Assembly: GCA_937991535.1 (NCBI GenBank)
Contig: CALKHN010000028.1
Location: 62,001 to 126,000, forward strand
Origin: an uncultured Sphingobacteriales bacterium
GTDB taxonomy: Bacteria > Bacteroidota > Bacteroidia > Chitinophagales > Chitinophagaceae
Length of the DNA stretch: 64,000 nucleotides
Direction: 5' to 3'
Shown here: in pieces, positions 53,460-62,428 of the stretch
Layout: the number at the start of each line of letters is the position of its first letter
How positions within the stretch are numbered: position 1 is the stretch's first letter
Translations under genes and position numbers: made by a program
The notes under the pieces: generated by a model
The model's input: the letters and a program-made list of their open reading frames with translations, nothing else
The model's database searches: none
What the model was told of the DNA's origin: nothing

Positions 53460-55019
53460 TTAATGCCTGAAATGCCTTAATCCGGTAATAACCATCGCCA
53501 GGTTATGCTGTACGCAATATTCAATGGAATCCTTATCGCGTATAGATCCACCGGGCTGGATAAAAGCGGCGATACCCGCTTCGTGACCCAGCTTAACACA
53601 ATCATTAAAAGGGAAAAAAGCATCAGAGGCCAGCACCGCCCCATTTAAATCGAATTTAAACTGGTCTGCTTTTTCAACTGCCTGGCGCAAGGCATCTATT
53701 CTGCTGGTTTGTCCGCAGCCTTTACCAAGCAACTGCTTATGCTTCACCAGGGCAATGGCGTTCGACTTCAAATGTTTACAAACAATATTGGCGAAACTCA
53801 GGTCTGCTTTCTCCTCAACCGTCGTTTCCCTTCCGCCTGTTTCTTTCCATTCAGCATAATTACCCTTATCGTTTTCCTGCAACAGTACGCCGTTCAGTAT
53901 GGTTTTAGACTGCCGTACAGCAGCAGGCCTTTCTTTCAGCGTAAGTAGTATCCTGTTCTTTTTGCTTTGTAAAACACTAAGCGCGTCGGCATTGTACCCA
54001 TCAGCGATCAATACTTCGAAAAATATTTCACTGATGGCTTCAGCAGTGCTTTTATCTACCTTACCATTGCATACCAGCACACCACCAAATGCACTCTCCG
54101 GGTCGCCCGCCAGTGCCGCATCCCAGGCTTCTTTAATGGTTGCGCGTGAAGCTATTCCACAAACATTGGTATGCTTGATAATGGCAAAAACAGCCTCGCC
54201 CCCTGTTTCATTAAAAGAGGGAAATTCTCCGATCAGCTGAACCGCGGCATCCACATCCACTAAATTATTATAAGAAAGTTCCTTGCCATGCAGTTTATCA
54301 AAAACAGTGTCAAGATTACCATAAAAAATGCCCTGCTGGTGGGGGTTTTCACCATAGCGCAATACCTGCTGCTGCCCCGAATGATTAAGCGGTAGCGCAG
54401 TGGATGGATTGAAATAATTGCTGATGGCAATATCGTAATGCATTACAATTTCAAAAGCTTTTGCGGCAAAGGCACGGCGCTGTTCAAAACTGGTTTCCCC
54501 GTTTTGCGTGGAAAGCAGGGTCACCAATGCTGCATAATCATCTTTAGCCGCTACAACCAGCAGGTCTTTCCAATTTTTTGCCGCGGCACGGATCATAGAA
54601 GGCCCGCCGATATCAATCTTTTCAGTGATCATTTTTTCCGCTTCTTCCGCAGTTCCTGTAAAGGAAGATGATTTAGCCTGCGCCAGTGTTTCTTCAAAAG
54701 GATACAGGTCAACAATCACCAGGTCTATTTCCGGAATTTTATATTCCATCATTTCCGCCATATCCTGCGGCACATCGCGGCGGCCTAAAATTCCGCCAAA
54801 AATAGCCGGATGGAGGGTTTTTACCCTTCCTCCCAATATGGAAGGATAGGCAGTAAGACTTTCAACCGGCACACAGGAAATACCAATATCTTCAATAAAT
54901 TTTTGAGTTCCTCCGGTAGAGTATATCGTAATACCAAGACGTTGAAGTTCTTTTACAACGGGTTCAAGCCCATCTTTATAAAAAACGGAAATAAGTGCGG
55001 AACTGATCTTTTTTTGCAT
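53460..55019 (-). CDS. purH: Bifunctional AICAR formyltransferase/IMP cyclohydrolase
   Basis: The 519-residue enzyme catalyses the last two steps of IMP synthesis. An MGS-like IMP cyclohydrolase domain covers about 1-150 (STGGTQKFIEDIGI, VDLYPFEETL). The AICARFT domain follows, with FAIIKHTNVCGIASR, SDAFFPFNDCVKLG and FIQPGGSIRDKDSI. The length is close to the usual 510-530. It is on the minus strand after comEC, 53 bases from it. No purine riboswitch is visible in that gap. Confidence 0.97.
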   Translation of the reverse strand: MQKKISSALISVFYKDGLEPVVKELQRLGITIYSTGGTQKFIEDIGISCVPVESLTAYPSILGGRVKTLHPAIFGGILGRRDVPQDMAEMMEYKIPEIDLVIVDLYPFEETLAQAKSSSFTGTAEEAEKMITEKIDIGGPSMIRAAAKNWKDLLVVAAKDDYAALVTLLSTQNGETSFEQRRAFAAKAFEIVMHYDIAISNYFNPSTALPLNHSGQQQVLRYGENPHQQGIFYGNLDTVFDKLHGKELSYNNLVDVDAAVQLIGEFPSFNETGGEAVFAIIKHTNVCGIASRATIKEAWDAALAGDPESAFGGVLVCNGKVDKSTAEAISEIFFEVLIADGYNADALSVLQSKKNRILLTLKERPAAVRQSKTILNGVLLQENDKGNYAEWKETGGRETTVEEKADLSFANIVCKHLKSNAIALVKHKQLLGKGCGQTSRIDALRQAVEKADQFKFDLNGAVLASDAFFPFNDCVKLGHEAGIAAFIQPGGSIRDKDSIEYCVQHNLAMVITGLRHFRH

Positions 55020-55072
55020 AGTATATATTGCTGTACACCCTGCGGCAAAAGCTACTCCTCAGGGAGTTGAAG

Positions 55073-57166
55073 TTATAAATCAAGTATAAAAGCGCCATCT
55101 TCCTGTACCGAATGGCGGCGCAAATGTAAACTATCGCAGTCATTTTTCCATTGCCGGATTTTCCACGCCGGGCTGGAAGCGTCAAAAACATATTGCCTGC
55201 AGCGAAAAAACTGTTCCAGACGGCTAATGCGCACATTTGCATTTTTAGAGAGAATAATGATATCCACATCTACCGGCTGATCCGGATACCGTAAGACGGG
55301 AATGGTATCAAGCAAAAGAATACGTTTGCTATTAAAATAGAAGAAGGGTGAAACCGTTCTCATATTTTTAAGACTATCTGCCGCCTGCACCCTGAATAAA
55401 AGCCGGGAAGGGTAAAGATGAAAATTATGCAGAAAAGGATCGGTTGCCAAATCCTCATCCCCGGTGAAGCAGTAATTTCTTCCACTTATAAAATCAACAG
55501 CGCTATGGCGGGGTATATTGTATACAATAAGCTTATGCTGCTTTTGCTTATATCCAATATCCAGCACCCGGCAAAAGGCAAAAGCCACCAATGCCATTAA
55601 TGCATATAGCAACATTTGTTTTTTTACCTTCATTAACCATATCGTAACTGTAACAATAAAAACATATAATAAACAGGTTTGAAGAATGGAGATGAAAATA
55701 TTATTGCTAACGGCAAAAGGGATATCATCTATAAAGGTTATAAAATTGTTCATCATCCGCAGCACAACAGAAAGTATTTTACCGGCAAATACAGCAACAA
55801 CCGGAAACATGGAGAACAGGCAAAGCAAAATTTCACCATATAAAATAAACCCGGAAAGCGGAACAATTACCAGGTTACTGAGCAGGAAAAGATTTGGCAC
55901 CTGGTGAAAATGATAAATGCTTAAAGGCGTGGTAAGAATTTGCGCGGCAAGCGTAACAGCAACAAGCTTCCATACATGATTGGCAAAAGTATATTTAAAA
56001 TAGAACCAATGGGTGATGGGACGCAGAAAGATAACGATGCTCAATACCGCTGCATAAGACAACTGGAAGCCCACATCCCAAAGGAAAAAAGGATTCCAGC
56101 ACAAAAGAAAAAATGCTGATGCGCTTAAAGTATGATATACAGATATTTTCCTGCGCATGCTTTCTCCTGCTACGATAAAGGAGAACATAATAGCGCTTCT
56201 TAAAATAGAAGGACCCGCTCCTGAAAGTAAAGTGAACAGCCATAATACAGATAGTATGATCAATCCCCTTATCCATTTTGTTTTTGCATTTTGCTGCAAT
56301 GGTTTCAGCAGTACAACCAGGAGTCCATATATCATGGCCAGGTGCATACCCGATATGGCAATAACATGTATTACCCCGGTGTTGGCGTACGACTGTACCA
56401 GGTCGCGATCCAGGTCATCGCGATAGCCAATGAGCAAGGCTTCTGCAACCCCAGCTTCACGCTTGCCCGGAATGTATTTTTTTAATATTTCTAATAATCC
56501 GTTACGCGACTGCTGCATTTGGGTTGTATATACAGACAGAGGGTGCGCCGGGTTTACCGTAAATTCATTTTCTGTAAGATACACCTGGTGTGTAATACCG
56601 TGGAAAAGACAGTACCGCTTGTAATCGAAGGCTCCGGGATTGCCGGAATTCTGTATTGTCTGCAATCTTTTTTTAAAAACAATGGTTGAACCGTGATCTA
56701 ATTGGGATAAAAGACTGCTGTCTTTTTCAAAATAAATAATGATGCTGCCTTTGGTTTGAATTACGCTATCATTGCGTATAAGCGCATACGCTGTAGCATC
56801 GGCTTTGTAGGATTTATTCTTTTCAATTAGCGGTTCAGATAAAACCGCAACCACAACCGTGCTATCATTATACAAATGGCCAAACCAGTTTTGCTGATGC
56901 GTAATGTTTTTAAAATGCGTGATGACTGCTCCAAACAGCACAACCATAATCATAAGCGCAATACCGTAAACCCATTTATGCAGGTATAAAAAATAGCCAC
57001 GAAACCATTGCGAAAGCAGAAAGAAAATTACAGTGACACTTGCGATAATAATTATATTCTTTATAGAAAGGGGGAAATACCATTGCAGCATTATCCCAAA
57101 CATCAGCGGGATGAGCATGCGTATAAACGGTGCATGTTTCCATATAGGAACCACAGGTAGCAACAT
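55073..57166 (-). CDS. comEC: ComEC/Rec2 family DNA-uptake channel protein
   Basis: The 697-residue protein has an N-terminal DUF4131-like region (about 15-190; TVIQTKGSIIIYFEKDSS-type OB part). A Competence domain follows (about 225-495; GVIHVIAISGMHLAMIYGLL, LLSGAGPSILRSAIMFS). It would move single-stranded DNA across the inner membrane in transformation. The C-terminal 150 residues keep a beta-lactamase-like arrangement (RHSAVDFISGRNYCFTGDED, VDIIILSKNA) but lack the HxHxDH metal motif of full-length ComEC. Confidence 0.9.
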   Translation of the reverse strand: MLLPVVPIWKHAPFIRMLIPLMFGIMLQWYFPLSIKNIIIIASVTVIFFLLSQWFRGYFLYLHKWVYGIALMIMVVLFGAVITHFKNITHQQNWFGHLYNDSTVVVAVLSEPLIEKNKSYKADATAYALIRNDSVIQTKGSIIIYFEKDSSLLSQLDHGSTIVFKKRLQTIQNSGNPGAFDYKRYCLFHGITHQVYLTENEFTVNPAHPLSVYTTQMQQSRNGLLEILKKYIPGKREAGVAEALLIGYRDDLDRDLVQSYANTGVIHVIAISGMHLAMIYGLLVVLLKPLQQNAKTKWIRGLIILSVLWLFTLLSGAGPSILRSAIMFSFIVAGESMRRKISVYHTLSASAFFLLCWNPFFLWDVGFQLSYAAVLSIVIFLRPITHWFYFKYTFANHVWKLVAVTLAAQILTTPLSIYHFHQVPNLFLLSNLVIVPLSGFILYGEILLCLFSMFPVVAVFAGKILSVVLRMMNNFITFIDDIPFAVSNNIFISILQTCLLYVFIVTVTIWLMKVKKQMLLYALMALVAFAFCRVLDIGYKQKQHKLIVYNIPRHSAVDFISGRNYCFTGDEDLATDPFLHNFHLYPSRLLFRVQAADSLKNMRTVSPFFYFNSKRILLLDTIPVLRYPDQPVDVDIIILSKNANVRISRLEQFFRCRQYVFDASSPAWKIRQWKNDCDSLHLRRHSVQEDGAFILDL

Positions 57167-57223
57167 AGCTAAAAGTTAAGGAAGAAGCGGTAAATGGCAA
57201 AATTTTACTTTCCGGCAACAATT

Positions 57224-57670
57224 TCAATTACAATATACCGCCTGCAAAAGACAGTCTATATAATCCGTAGCCATATGCCACACCAGGCCAATAGCCACTA
57301 ACCTCACAGGTTTAAAAAACAACAATACAATATACACTACGATAGCCGGGTAACTGTGCAGCAAATGAAACCCTATACTGCACCTGCAGTCCGCATATAC
57401 GGGCGTAGCCAGCAAATGATCAATATCCACGAACATCGTCAGTAACAAAATACCATAAGCCTTTAGCCAGTGTTGCCGGTATAGCAACAGCGCGATAAAT
57501 ACCGGAATTATAAAATGGCACCCATAGTGAATGACCTGTTGTATCAATGCTTCTCTTTTGAACGAAGAAAGTTTTACCTGCTGCAATATAAGTTTTCCAA
57601 TTTTTATCGTTTGCAAAAAGCCGGTGAAATACAAATACGCTGTTAAATTGTAGAAAAAAGTACCCGACAT
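57224..57670 (-). CDS. DUF6122 family membrane protein
   Basis: The ATG at 57670 gives 148 residues, but DUF6122 proteins are usually about 105-115 long. A TTG at 57547 (MIQQVIHYGCHF) would give the usual 107. The core has three or four helices with the family motifs DIDHLLATPVYADCRCSIGF, HLLHSYPAIVVY and HMATDYIDCLL. Histidines and aspartates in the membrane suggest metal binding or hydrolase ancestry, but function is unknown. It is on the minus strand, 57 bases upstream of comEC. Confidence 0.85.
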   Translation of the reverse strand: MSGTFFYNLTAYLYFTGFLQTIKIGKLILQQVKLSSFKREALIQQVIHYGCHFIIPVFIALLLYRQHWLKAYGILLLTMFVDIDHLLATPVYADCRCSIGFHLLHSYPAIVVYIVLLFFKPVRLVAIGLVWHMATDYIDCLLQAVYCN

Positions 57671-57781
57671 TCAGGCTTTGAAAATTCGCGCTGCACTATA
57701 TCTCCAAACAGAGTGCATTACGGCACGATATTTTATTACTATTAAATAAAACCGATTTACTAATAATAAAATTCACAGACT

Positions 57782-57973
57782 ATGCAAAAGAAAGGATTAG
57801 GACTGCTTATTGCAGCCGCTGCGGCTTATGGCTATTACCGGTTTTCTAAAATGACCCCCGAACAAAAAAAGACCTGGAAAGAAAAAGGAAAAAAATTCCT
57901 GGGTGATAATTTTGATCTTGGAAATTTATTCGGAAAAAAAAATCAACCGTCTGCCAGTTCTCCGCAACAGTAG
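57782..57973 (+). CDS. Small single-helix membrane protein
   Basis: The 63-residue protein starts MQKKGLGLLIAAAAAYGYYR, a single hydrophobic anchor. A lysine-rich helix follows (KMTPEQKKTWKEKGKKFLGD) and a low-complexity tail (NQPSASSPQQ). I recognise no named family; the MTPEQKKxWKEKGKKF pattern looks conserved-protein-like. A strong terminator follows it, supporting a real transcription unit. Confidence 0.75.
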   Translation: MQKKGLGLLIAAAAAYGYYRFSKMTPEQKKTWKEKGKKFLGDNFDLGNLFGKKNQPSASSPQQ

Positions 57974-57989
57974 CACATGGTATGTCAAT

Positions 57990-58026
57990 AAACATAAAGG
58001 AAGGGAATTCCCGTTCCTTTATGTTT
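57990..58026 (+). terminator. Rho-independent terminator, possibly bidirectional
   Basis: CATAAAGGAAGGGAATTCCC is mirrored by GTTCCTTTATG with one mismatch, giving a long stem around GGGAATTCCC. The outer arms continue AAA and TTT. It lies 17 bases after the small membrane protein gene. A further hairpin (CTGAATCCGG, 58109-58118, with CCGGCATTCAG, 58132-58142) lies 46 bases before the DUF92 start. Confidence 0.75.
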
Positions 58027-58188
58027 AACTGTTTATAAATCACTGCATCGCAGCCTGCCGGAAAGGTTCAACCATTTCATCCTGTAATATTTCACCGCTG
58101 TTCATTCTCTGAATCCGGGGATTTCTCCGGGCCGGCATTCAGGTAATTCATATATTTTTTCGGGCATTGGTCATTACATTTGCGCTGC

Positions 58189-58902
58189 ATGGATATATCT
58201 TACCTGGCAGTTTTTATCGCAATGGTAGCAGGCATGCTTATCAGTGTGCTGAAGCAAAAGCTAACAGTTGCCGCGGCGCTTACCGGTGGCTTGCTGGGGA
58301 TGCTCATTTTTTACGGCGCCGGCTTCACAGGTATAACCCTGTTAACCACCTTTTTTGTATTGGGTGTTGGTGCAACAGGATGGAAGTTCAATGCGAAAAT
58401 GAAGGAAGGAATTGCAGAAAAGAAAGAGGGGAAAAGAAATGCAGGGCAGGTTTTAGCCAATGCAGGCGCAGCCGCCATACTGGCTTTGCTGGCAATATAT
58501 GATGCGGAGTACACTGCAATACTGCAATTGATGATCGCAGGATGCTTTTCCGCCGCTACTGCCGATACACTGTCGTCGGAACTGGGAAATGTTTATGGCA
58601 GAAGATATTATCACATCATTTCCCTAAAAAAAATGCAACGTGGTACAAATGGCGCGGTGAGCCTTCGGGGAACTGCTGCCGGGATCTTTGGAAGCACTGT
58701 TATTGCTTTGGTGTATGTATTGGCAACCGGCTGGAATGCACAGCGCTTCCTGGTTATCATTATTGCCGGCACAGCGGGTAATGTAGCAGATTCCATATTA
58801 GGGCTTACCCTGGAAAACAAAGGCCTGCTGAATAACAATGCGGTGAACTTTTTAAATACGATTGTGGGAGCGGGCGTGGCGTGGGCATTGTATACGCAGT
58901 AA
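58189..58902 (+). CDS. DUF92 family membrane protein
   Basis: The start at 58189 (MDISYLAVFIAMVAGML) gives 237 residues with about seven membrane helices. Family features are ALTGGLLGMLIFYGAGFTG near residue 30, ATADTLSSELGNVYGRR near residue 125 and GNVADSILGLTLENKG near residue 200. DUF92 (TIGR00297) proteins are related to phytyl-phosphate and dolichol kinase-like enzymes in plants; the bacterial role is uncertain. It stands alone and converges with the oxidoreductase gene. Confidence 0.9.
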   Translation: MDISYLAVFIAMVAGMLISVLKQKLTVAAALTGGLLGMLIFYGAGFTGITLLTTFFVLGVGATGWKFNAKMKEGIAEKKEGKRNAGQVLANAGAAAILALLAIYDAEYTAILQLMIAGCFSAATADTLSSELGNVYGRRYYHIISLKKMQRGTNGAVSLRGTAAGIFGSTVIALVYVLATGWNAQRFLVIIIAGTAGNVADSILGLTLENKGLLNNNAVNFLNTIVGAGVAWALYTQ

Positions 58903-58932
58903 ATGCTTTTGCTAATAAAACCGTTTTAGATA

Positions 58933-58997
58933 CGACCCCGTTGGGGTCGCATGATCTCGCTGATATTTTTTATAAACCTTTGACCTCTTTGAGGTCA
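58933..58997. repeat. Paired palindromes CGACCCC/GGGGTCG and TGACCTC/GAGGTCA
   Basis: CGACCCC-GTT-GGGGTCG (58933-58949) and TGACCTC-TTT-GAGGTCA (58981-58997) are two perfect 7-bp hairpins 31 bases apart. They lie between the convergent DUF92 and oxidoreductase genes. The architecture of two nearby hairpins with 3-base loops matches the other paired elements. It could act as a bidirectional terminator or belong to a REP-like family. Confidence 0.7.
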
Positions 58998-59056
58998 GAA
59001 GGAAAAGCAAATCATTGCGTTAAACTGCTCACTGTTATACTTCCTAACTTTAAACC

Positions 59057-60289
59057 CTAATCAAACCCTAGCACCTTCATGCATTCCCCGCCTTTTAATG
59101 CGGACTGGTGGGCAACGATACCCGGTGCGGTGTAAGCTAACGCTTCGTGAATATTCACTTCGGGACTGCGGTTGCTGATCAGGGCATCTATAAATTCATG
59201 GGTAATGAAAGCATGAGAACCATCGTGCCCGCTGCCGTGGCGCAGGGGTTGGGGCAACATATCCGTTTGCCACCACTGGGGTTGTTTGTATGTTTCCACT
59301 GTAGCTTCCTTATGCTGAAAACCTGCATCATCTCGCCCCATCGTATCTGCCGACCGAACAATGGTATGTTCCCGCCCTTCCTGCAATGCAGAGAAAAAAC
59401 TCATCTTATCGCCGCGCCATTCGCCGCGTTCCACTTCCCTTAAAGCACCCCGCCAGTTTACTTCCACCCGAAAGGGATTTCCTTTATTCGTTTTAAAAAA
59501 GGCCGTTTCATTCCAGAATGGATTGCCGTATGGATTGTCTTTCAGCAGCGTACTGTTATCACCCCAGCCTATACCGCTCACTTCTGTAAGGCGCTCGCCG
59601 GTTACCGCAATTAAAAAAGCTGTGCAATGGGTAGGATAATGCATAGGGGGAAATCCATGTCGCCAGGTTGCGGCGCCATCTTCCCAAAACAGCACTTCTA
59701 ATCCCGGGTGATTGTATTCGGCCGCGGCGCTGAAAATATTACCGAATTTTCCTTCAGCATACATTTTTTTTACGGAAATGGTATTTTGCCGGTACGTCGT
59801 TGTTTCCGCCATCATATAAGTAAGCCCCGTACTTTTTACCGCATCCCGTAGCGCAGCACATTCTTCCAGCGTCATGGCTGCAGGCACCGCACACAGTACA
59901 TGCTTGCCGGCATTTAGTGCAGCCAGCACATGACGGGCATGATCCGGCGCACCTGTGGCAATGAATACCGCGTCAATTTTTTTATCCTGTAACAACAAAT
60001 CCAGGGATTCATATGATTTCTTACAATGATACGTTTTCATCAAGTGCTCCCTTCGGTCGGTACGCAAATCGCTTACCGCCTCAACAATACATTTTGGATG
60101 TTCATGGAAATAAAAGCTGGCGCCAAACCTGCCGCCTACAATACCAATACGAATTTTACGACTACCGGCAGGTTCACCTGCAAATGCAAATCGCGGACTC
60201 AGTGTCATTCCTGCAGCGACAATGCCGGCCATGCTGATGAAATGGCGGCGATGCAAAATCGCATTGTTTTTATGGGTTGATTGGAGCAT
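59057..60289 (-). CDS. Gfo/Idh/MocA family oxidoreductase with Tat-like signal
   Basis: The 410-residue protein has a Tat-like N-terminus (ILHRRHFISMAGIVAAGMTL) and a Rossmann NAD(P)-binding domain beginning IRIGIVGGRFGASF near residue 46. A C-terminal Gfo/Idh/MocA domain follows (about 170-405). Such enzymes oxidise sugars, inositol or sugar acids, and some relatives act as glycosidases. It is the last gene of a minus-strand run behind the RbsB-like protein, 25 bases away, so it probably acts on the imported sugar. Export would be unusual for an NAD-linked enzyme. Confidence 0.88.
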   Translation of the reverse strand: MLQSTHKNNAILHRRHFISMAGIVAAGMTLSPRFAFAGEPAGSRKIRIGIVGGRFGASFYFHEHPKCIVEAVSDLRTDRREHLMKTYHCKKSYESLDLLLQDKKIDAVFIATGAPDHARHVLAALNAGKHVLCAVPAAMTLEECAALRDAVKSTGLTYMMAETTTYRQNTISVKKMYAEGKFGNIFSAAAEYNHPGLEVLFWEDGAATWRHGFPPMHYPTHCTAFLIAVTGERLTEVSGIGWGDNSTLLKDNPYGNPFWNETAFFKTNKGNPFRVEVNWRGALREVERGEWRGDKMSFFSALQEGREHTIVRSADTMGRDDAGFQHKEATVETYKQPQWWQTDMLPQPLRHGSGHDGSHAFITHEFIDALISNRSPEVNIHEALAYTAPGIVAHQSALKGGECMKVLGFD

Positions 60290-60314
60290 GAGCTTGATTT
60301 TACTATTATATATT

Positions 60315-61253
60315 TTATTTCAAAAATCCATCTGCATTTTCTTTTGTTACCAACTGGAACGGGATGAATACTGCTTTCTTTTCCACCGGCTCTTTTTTGA
60401 TAAACTGTATAGCCATATCAATGGCGCCTGCGCCCTGTCCTTTCGCATCCTGGTAAACCGTAGCATCCAGCCGGCCGTCTTTCACTGCCTGCAAGGCATC
60501 GGCAATAGCATCAATGCTTACCACTACCACTTTATCCTTTAGTTTGGCCTGCTCCAGGGCCTGCAATGCACCCATCCCCATCTCATCGTTTTGGGCAAAT
60601 ACGGCATTAATTTTATCACCATAGCTTTGTATCCAGTTTTCCATTAAACTCATCCCCTTTGCCCTGTCCCACTCTGCGCTTTGCTGTGCCAGTATCTTTA
60701 TACCGGGGTATTTATCAAGAACTGTTTTTGCACCGGCCGATCTTTTCATCTGTGCCGCCTGTCCCATATAGCCTTCTATCATCACTACGTTACCTTTCCC
60801 CTTTAGCAATCTGGCGATTTGCTCCAGGGCTATTTCACCCGCTTCTTCATCGCGGGAGCCCGCAAATCCATCAGGCGCAGCGGCCGTTTCTGAATTTACA
60901 TTAATGATGGGTATGCCCGCGGCTTTGGCTTTTTCAACAGCAGGTGAACTGGCTTCCACTTCGCAGGGATTGAGGATAATGGCGTCTACCTTTTGCGAAA
61001 TAAAAGTTTCTATCTGCTGTACCTGCCTATCGGCCGAACGTTGCGCGTCATTTACAATCAGTTCAACATTTTGTTCTTTGGCGCGTGCTTCCATGGCATC
61101 TTTTACATTCACTACAAATTCGGATTGCAGACTGAGCATGGAAGCGCCTATAACAAATCCCTTTTCCCCACTCTTACTACCGCCCCGGTTACAGCCTGTT
61201 AATACCATTCCAACAAGAGCCATAATAAATAATATTATACCTGGTTTATGCAT
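60315..61253 (-). CDS. Sugar ABC transporter substrate-binding lipoprotein (RbsB type)
   Basis: The 312-residue protein has a lipobox LTGC (Cys21) and a type 1 periplasmic binding protein fold (peripla_BP_4). Typical segments are VIGASMLSLQSEFVVNVKDA, KVDAIILNPCEVEASSPAVE and AVFAQNDEMGMGALQALEQA. It binds a sugar or polyol and delivers it to the permease RbsC and ATPase RbsA homologues encoded upstream. A terminator-like hairpin precedes it, so it may have its own promoter. The exact ligand is unknown. Confidence 0.92.
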   Translation of the reverse strand: MHKPGIILFIMALVGMVLTGCNRGGSKSGEKGFVIGASMLSLQSEFVVNVKDAMEARAKEQNVELIVNDAQRSADRQVQQIETFISQKVDAIILNPCEVEASSPAVEKAKAAGIPIINVNSETAAAPDGFAGSRDEEAGEIALEQIARLLKGKGNVVMIEGYMGQAAQMKRSAGAKTVLDKYPGIKILAQQSAEWDRAKGMSLMENWIQSYGDKINAVFAQNDEMGMGALQALEQAKLKDKVVVVSIDAIADALQAVKDGRLDATVYQDAKGQGAGAIDMAIQFIKKEPVEKKAVFIPFQLVTKENADGFLK

Positions 61254-61333
61254 TGTATATTTTTTTAGATGGGTAAGATATGCTTTTTTTTATGTTGCCT
61301 TTTTTTGCGGGAAAAAAGTAATCAAAAAAGCCG

Positions 61334-61362
61334 CCCGAAAACGAATACGGCCCGTTTTCGGG
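61334..61362 (-). terminator. Terminator-like hairpin between the permease and binding-protein genes
   Basis: CCCGAAAACG (61334-61343) and CGTTTTCGGG (61353-61362) form a perfect 10-bp stem. On the minus strand it is followed by CGGCTTTTTTG. It lies after the permease stop (61388) and 81 bases before the RbsB start (61253). It could attenuate readthrough or stabilise the 3' end of the rbsAC part of the transcript. Confidence 0.65.
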
Positions 61363-61387
61363 AAGGAGCATTGATTAAGCTTCATTG

Positions 61388-62335
61388 CTACTGCGCATTC
61401 TTCCTGTCGAGCAGTACAGCGCCAACAATAATCACCCCTTTAATGATCTGCTGGTAATAGGATGTTACATTCAACAGATCCAGTCCGTTATTGATCACAC
61501 CAATGATCAATACGCCGATCACTGTTCCTGCAATACTTCCTCTTCCACCCAATAAGCTGGTGCCACCTATCACTACCGCTGCAATGGCATCCAGTTCATA
61601 CGCAATGCCTGCATTGGGCTGCCCCGTGGTTATGCGCGAAGCAAGTATAATACCAGCCAGCCCTGCCAGCCCGCTGCACATAATATAGGCAAATAGCTTT
61701 ACACCGTTTACCCGTATGCCTGAAGCCTTTGCTGCATTTTCATTGCCACCCACTGCATATATATAACGGCCGATGCGGGTATAGTTTAAAATTACAGCCG
61801 AAACAATGATCACCAGCACAAACAGTAATATTGGTACAGGAATGCGCAAAAAATCGCCCCCACCGATATAATTAAAAGCGGGCGATAGATTCGTAACCGG
61901 CCTGCCGTCGCTCCATACCAGTGCCAATCCTCTTGCTATTGTCATCATGCCCAACGTAACAATAAATGGGGCCACCTTTCCCAGCGTAATGGTTAAACCG
62001 TTGATGGCTCCGATAATAACCCCGGTAAGTATGCCCAGCATAACCGGAACAAGGAGTGCATAAGTGCCCGGATGGGCAAAACTGGCGGCAACTACTCCCG
62101 TTAACGCCAGCACCGAACCCAGGGAAAGATCAATACCGCCTGCTATAATAACAAATGTAACACCAATAGCAAGTATACCGTTAATGGATACCTGCCGTAA
62201 TACGATGATAATATTCTGCGTTGTAAAAAAATAGGGTGTGGCAACGGATAACATGATGCATATCACAACAAAGGCTATGAAAATACCATACTTAGAAAGG
62301 TAGCCGGATGACGATTTTATTTTTGCCAGGTCCAT
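61388..62335 (-). CDS. Sugar ABC transporter permease (RbsC type)
   Basis: I choose the ATG at 62335 (MDLAKIKSSSGYL), giving 315 residues; upstream codons to 62380 are open but hydrophilic and unsupported. The protein has eight or more helices and the BPD_transp_2 features VTFVIIAGGIDLSLGSVLAL, YAVGGNENAAKASGIRVN and ELDAIAAVVIGGTSLLGGRG. It forms the membrane channel of a monosaccharide importer with the RbsA-like ATPase directly upstream (93 bases). Confidence 0.94.
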   Translation of the reverse strand: MDLAKIKSSSGYLSKYGIFIAFVVICIMLSVATPYFFTTQNIIIVLRQVSINGILAIGVTFVIIAGGIDLSLGSVLALTGVVAASFAHPGTYALLVPVMLGILTGVIIGAINGLTITLGKVAPFIVTLGMMTIARGLALVWSDGRPVTNLSPAFNYIGGGDFLRIPVPILLFVLVIIVSAVILNYTRIGRYIYAVGGNENAAKASGIRVNGVKLFAYIMCSGLAGLAGIILASRITTGQPNAGIAYELDAIAAVVIGGTSLLGGRGSIAGTVIGVLIIGVINNGLDLLNVTSYYQQIIKGVIIVGAVLLDRKNAQ

Positions 62336-62428
62336 GTCTGCTATTTGAAAATTTAAATTAAATATTGTAGTGCACCACAATAACTCGTCTACCCCAGAGA
62401 ATGCTCAGTCTCCCCCGATTGCCCCGAC

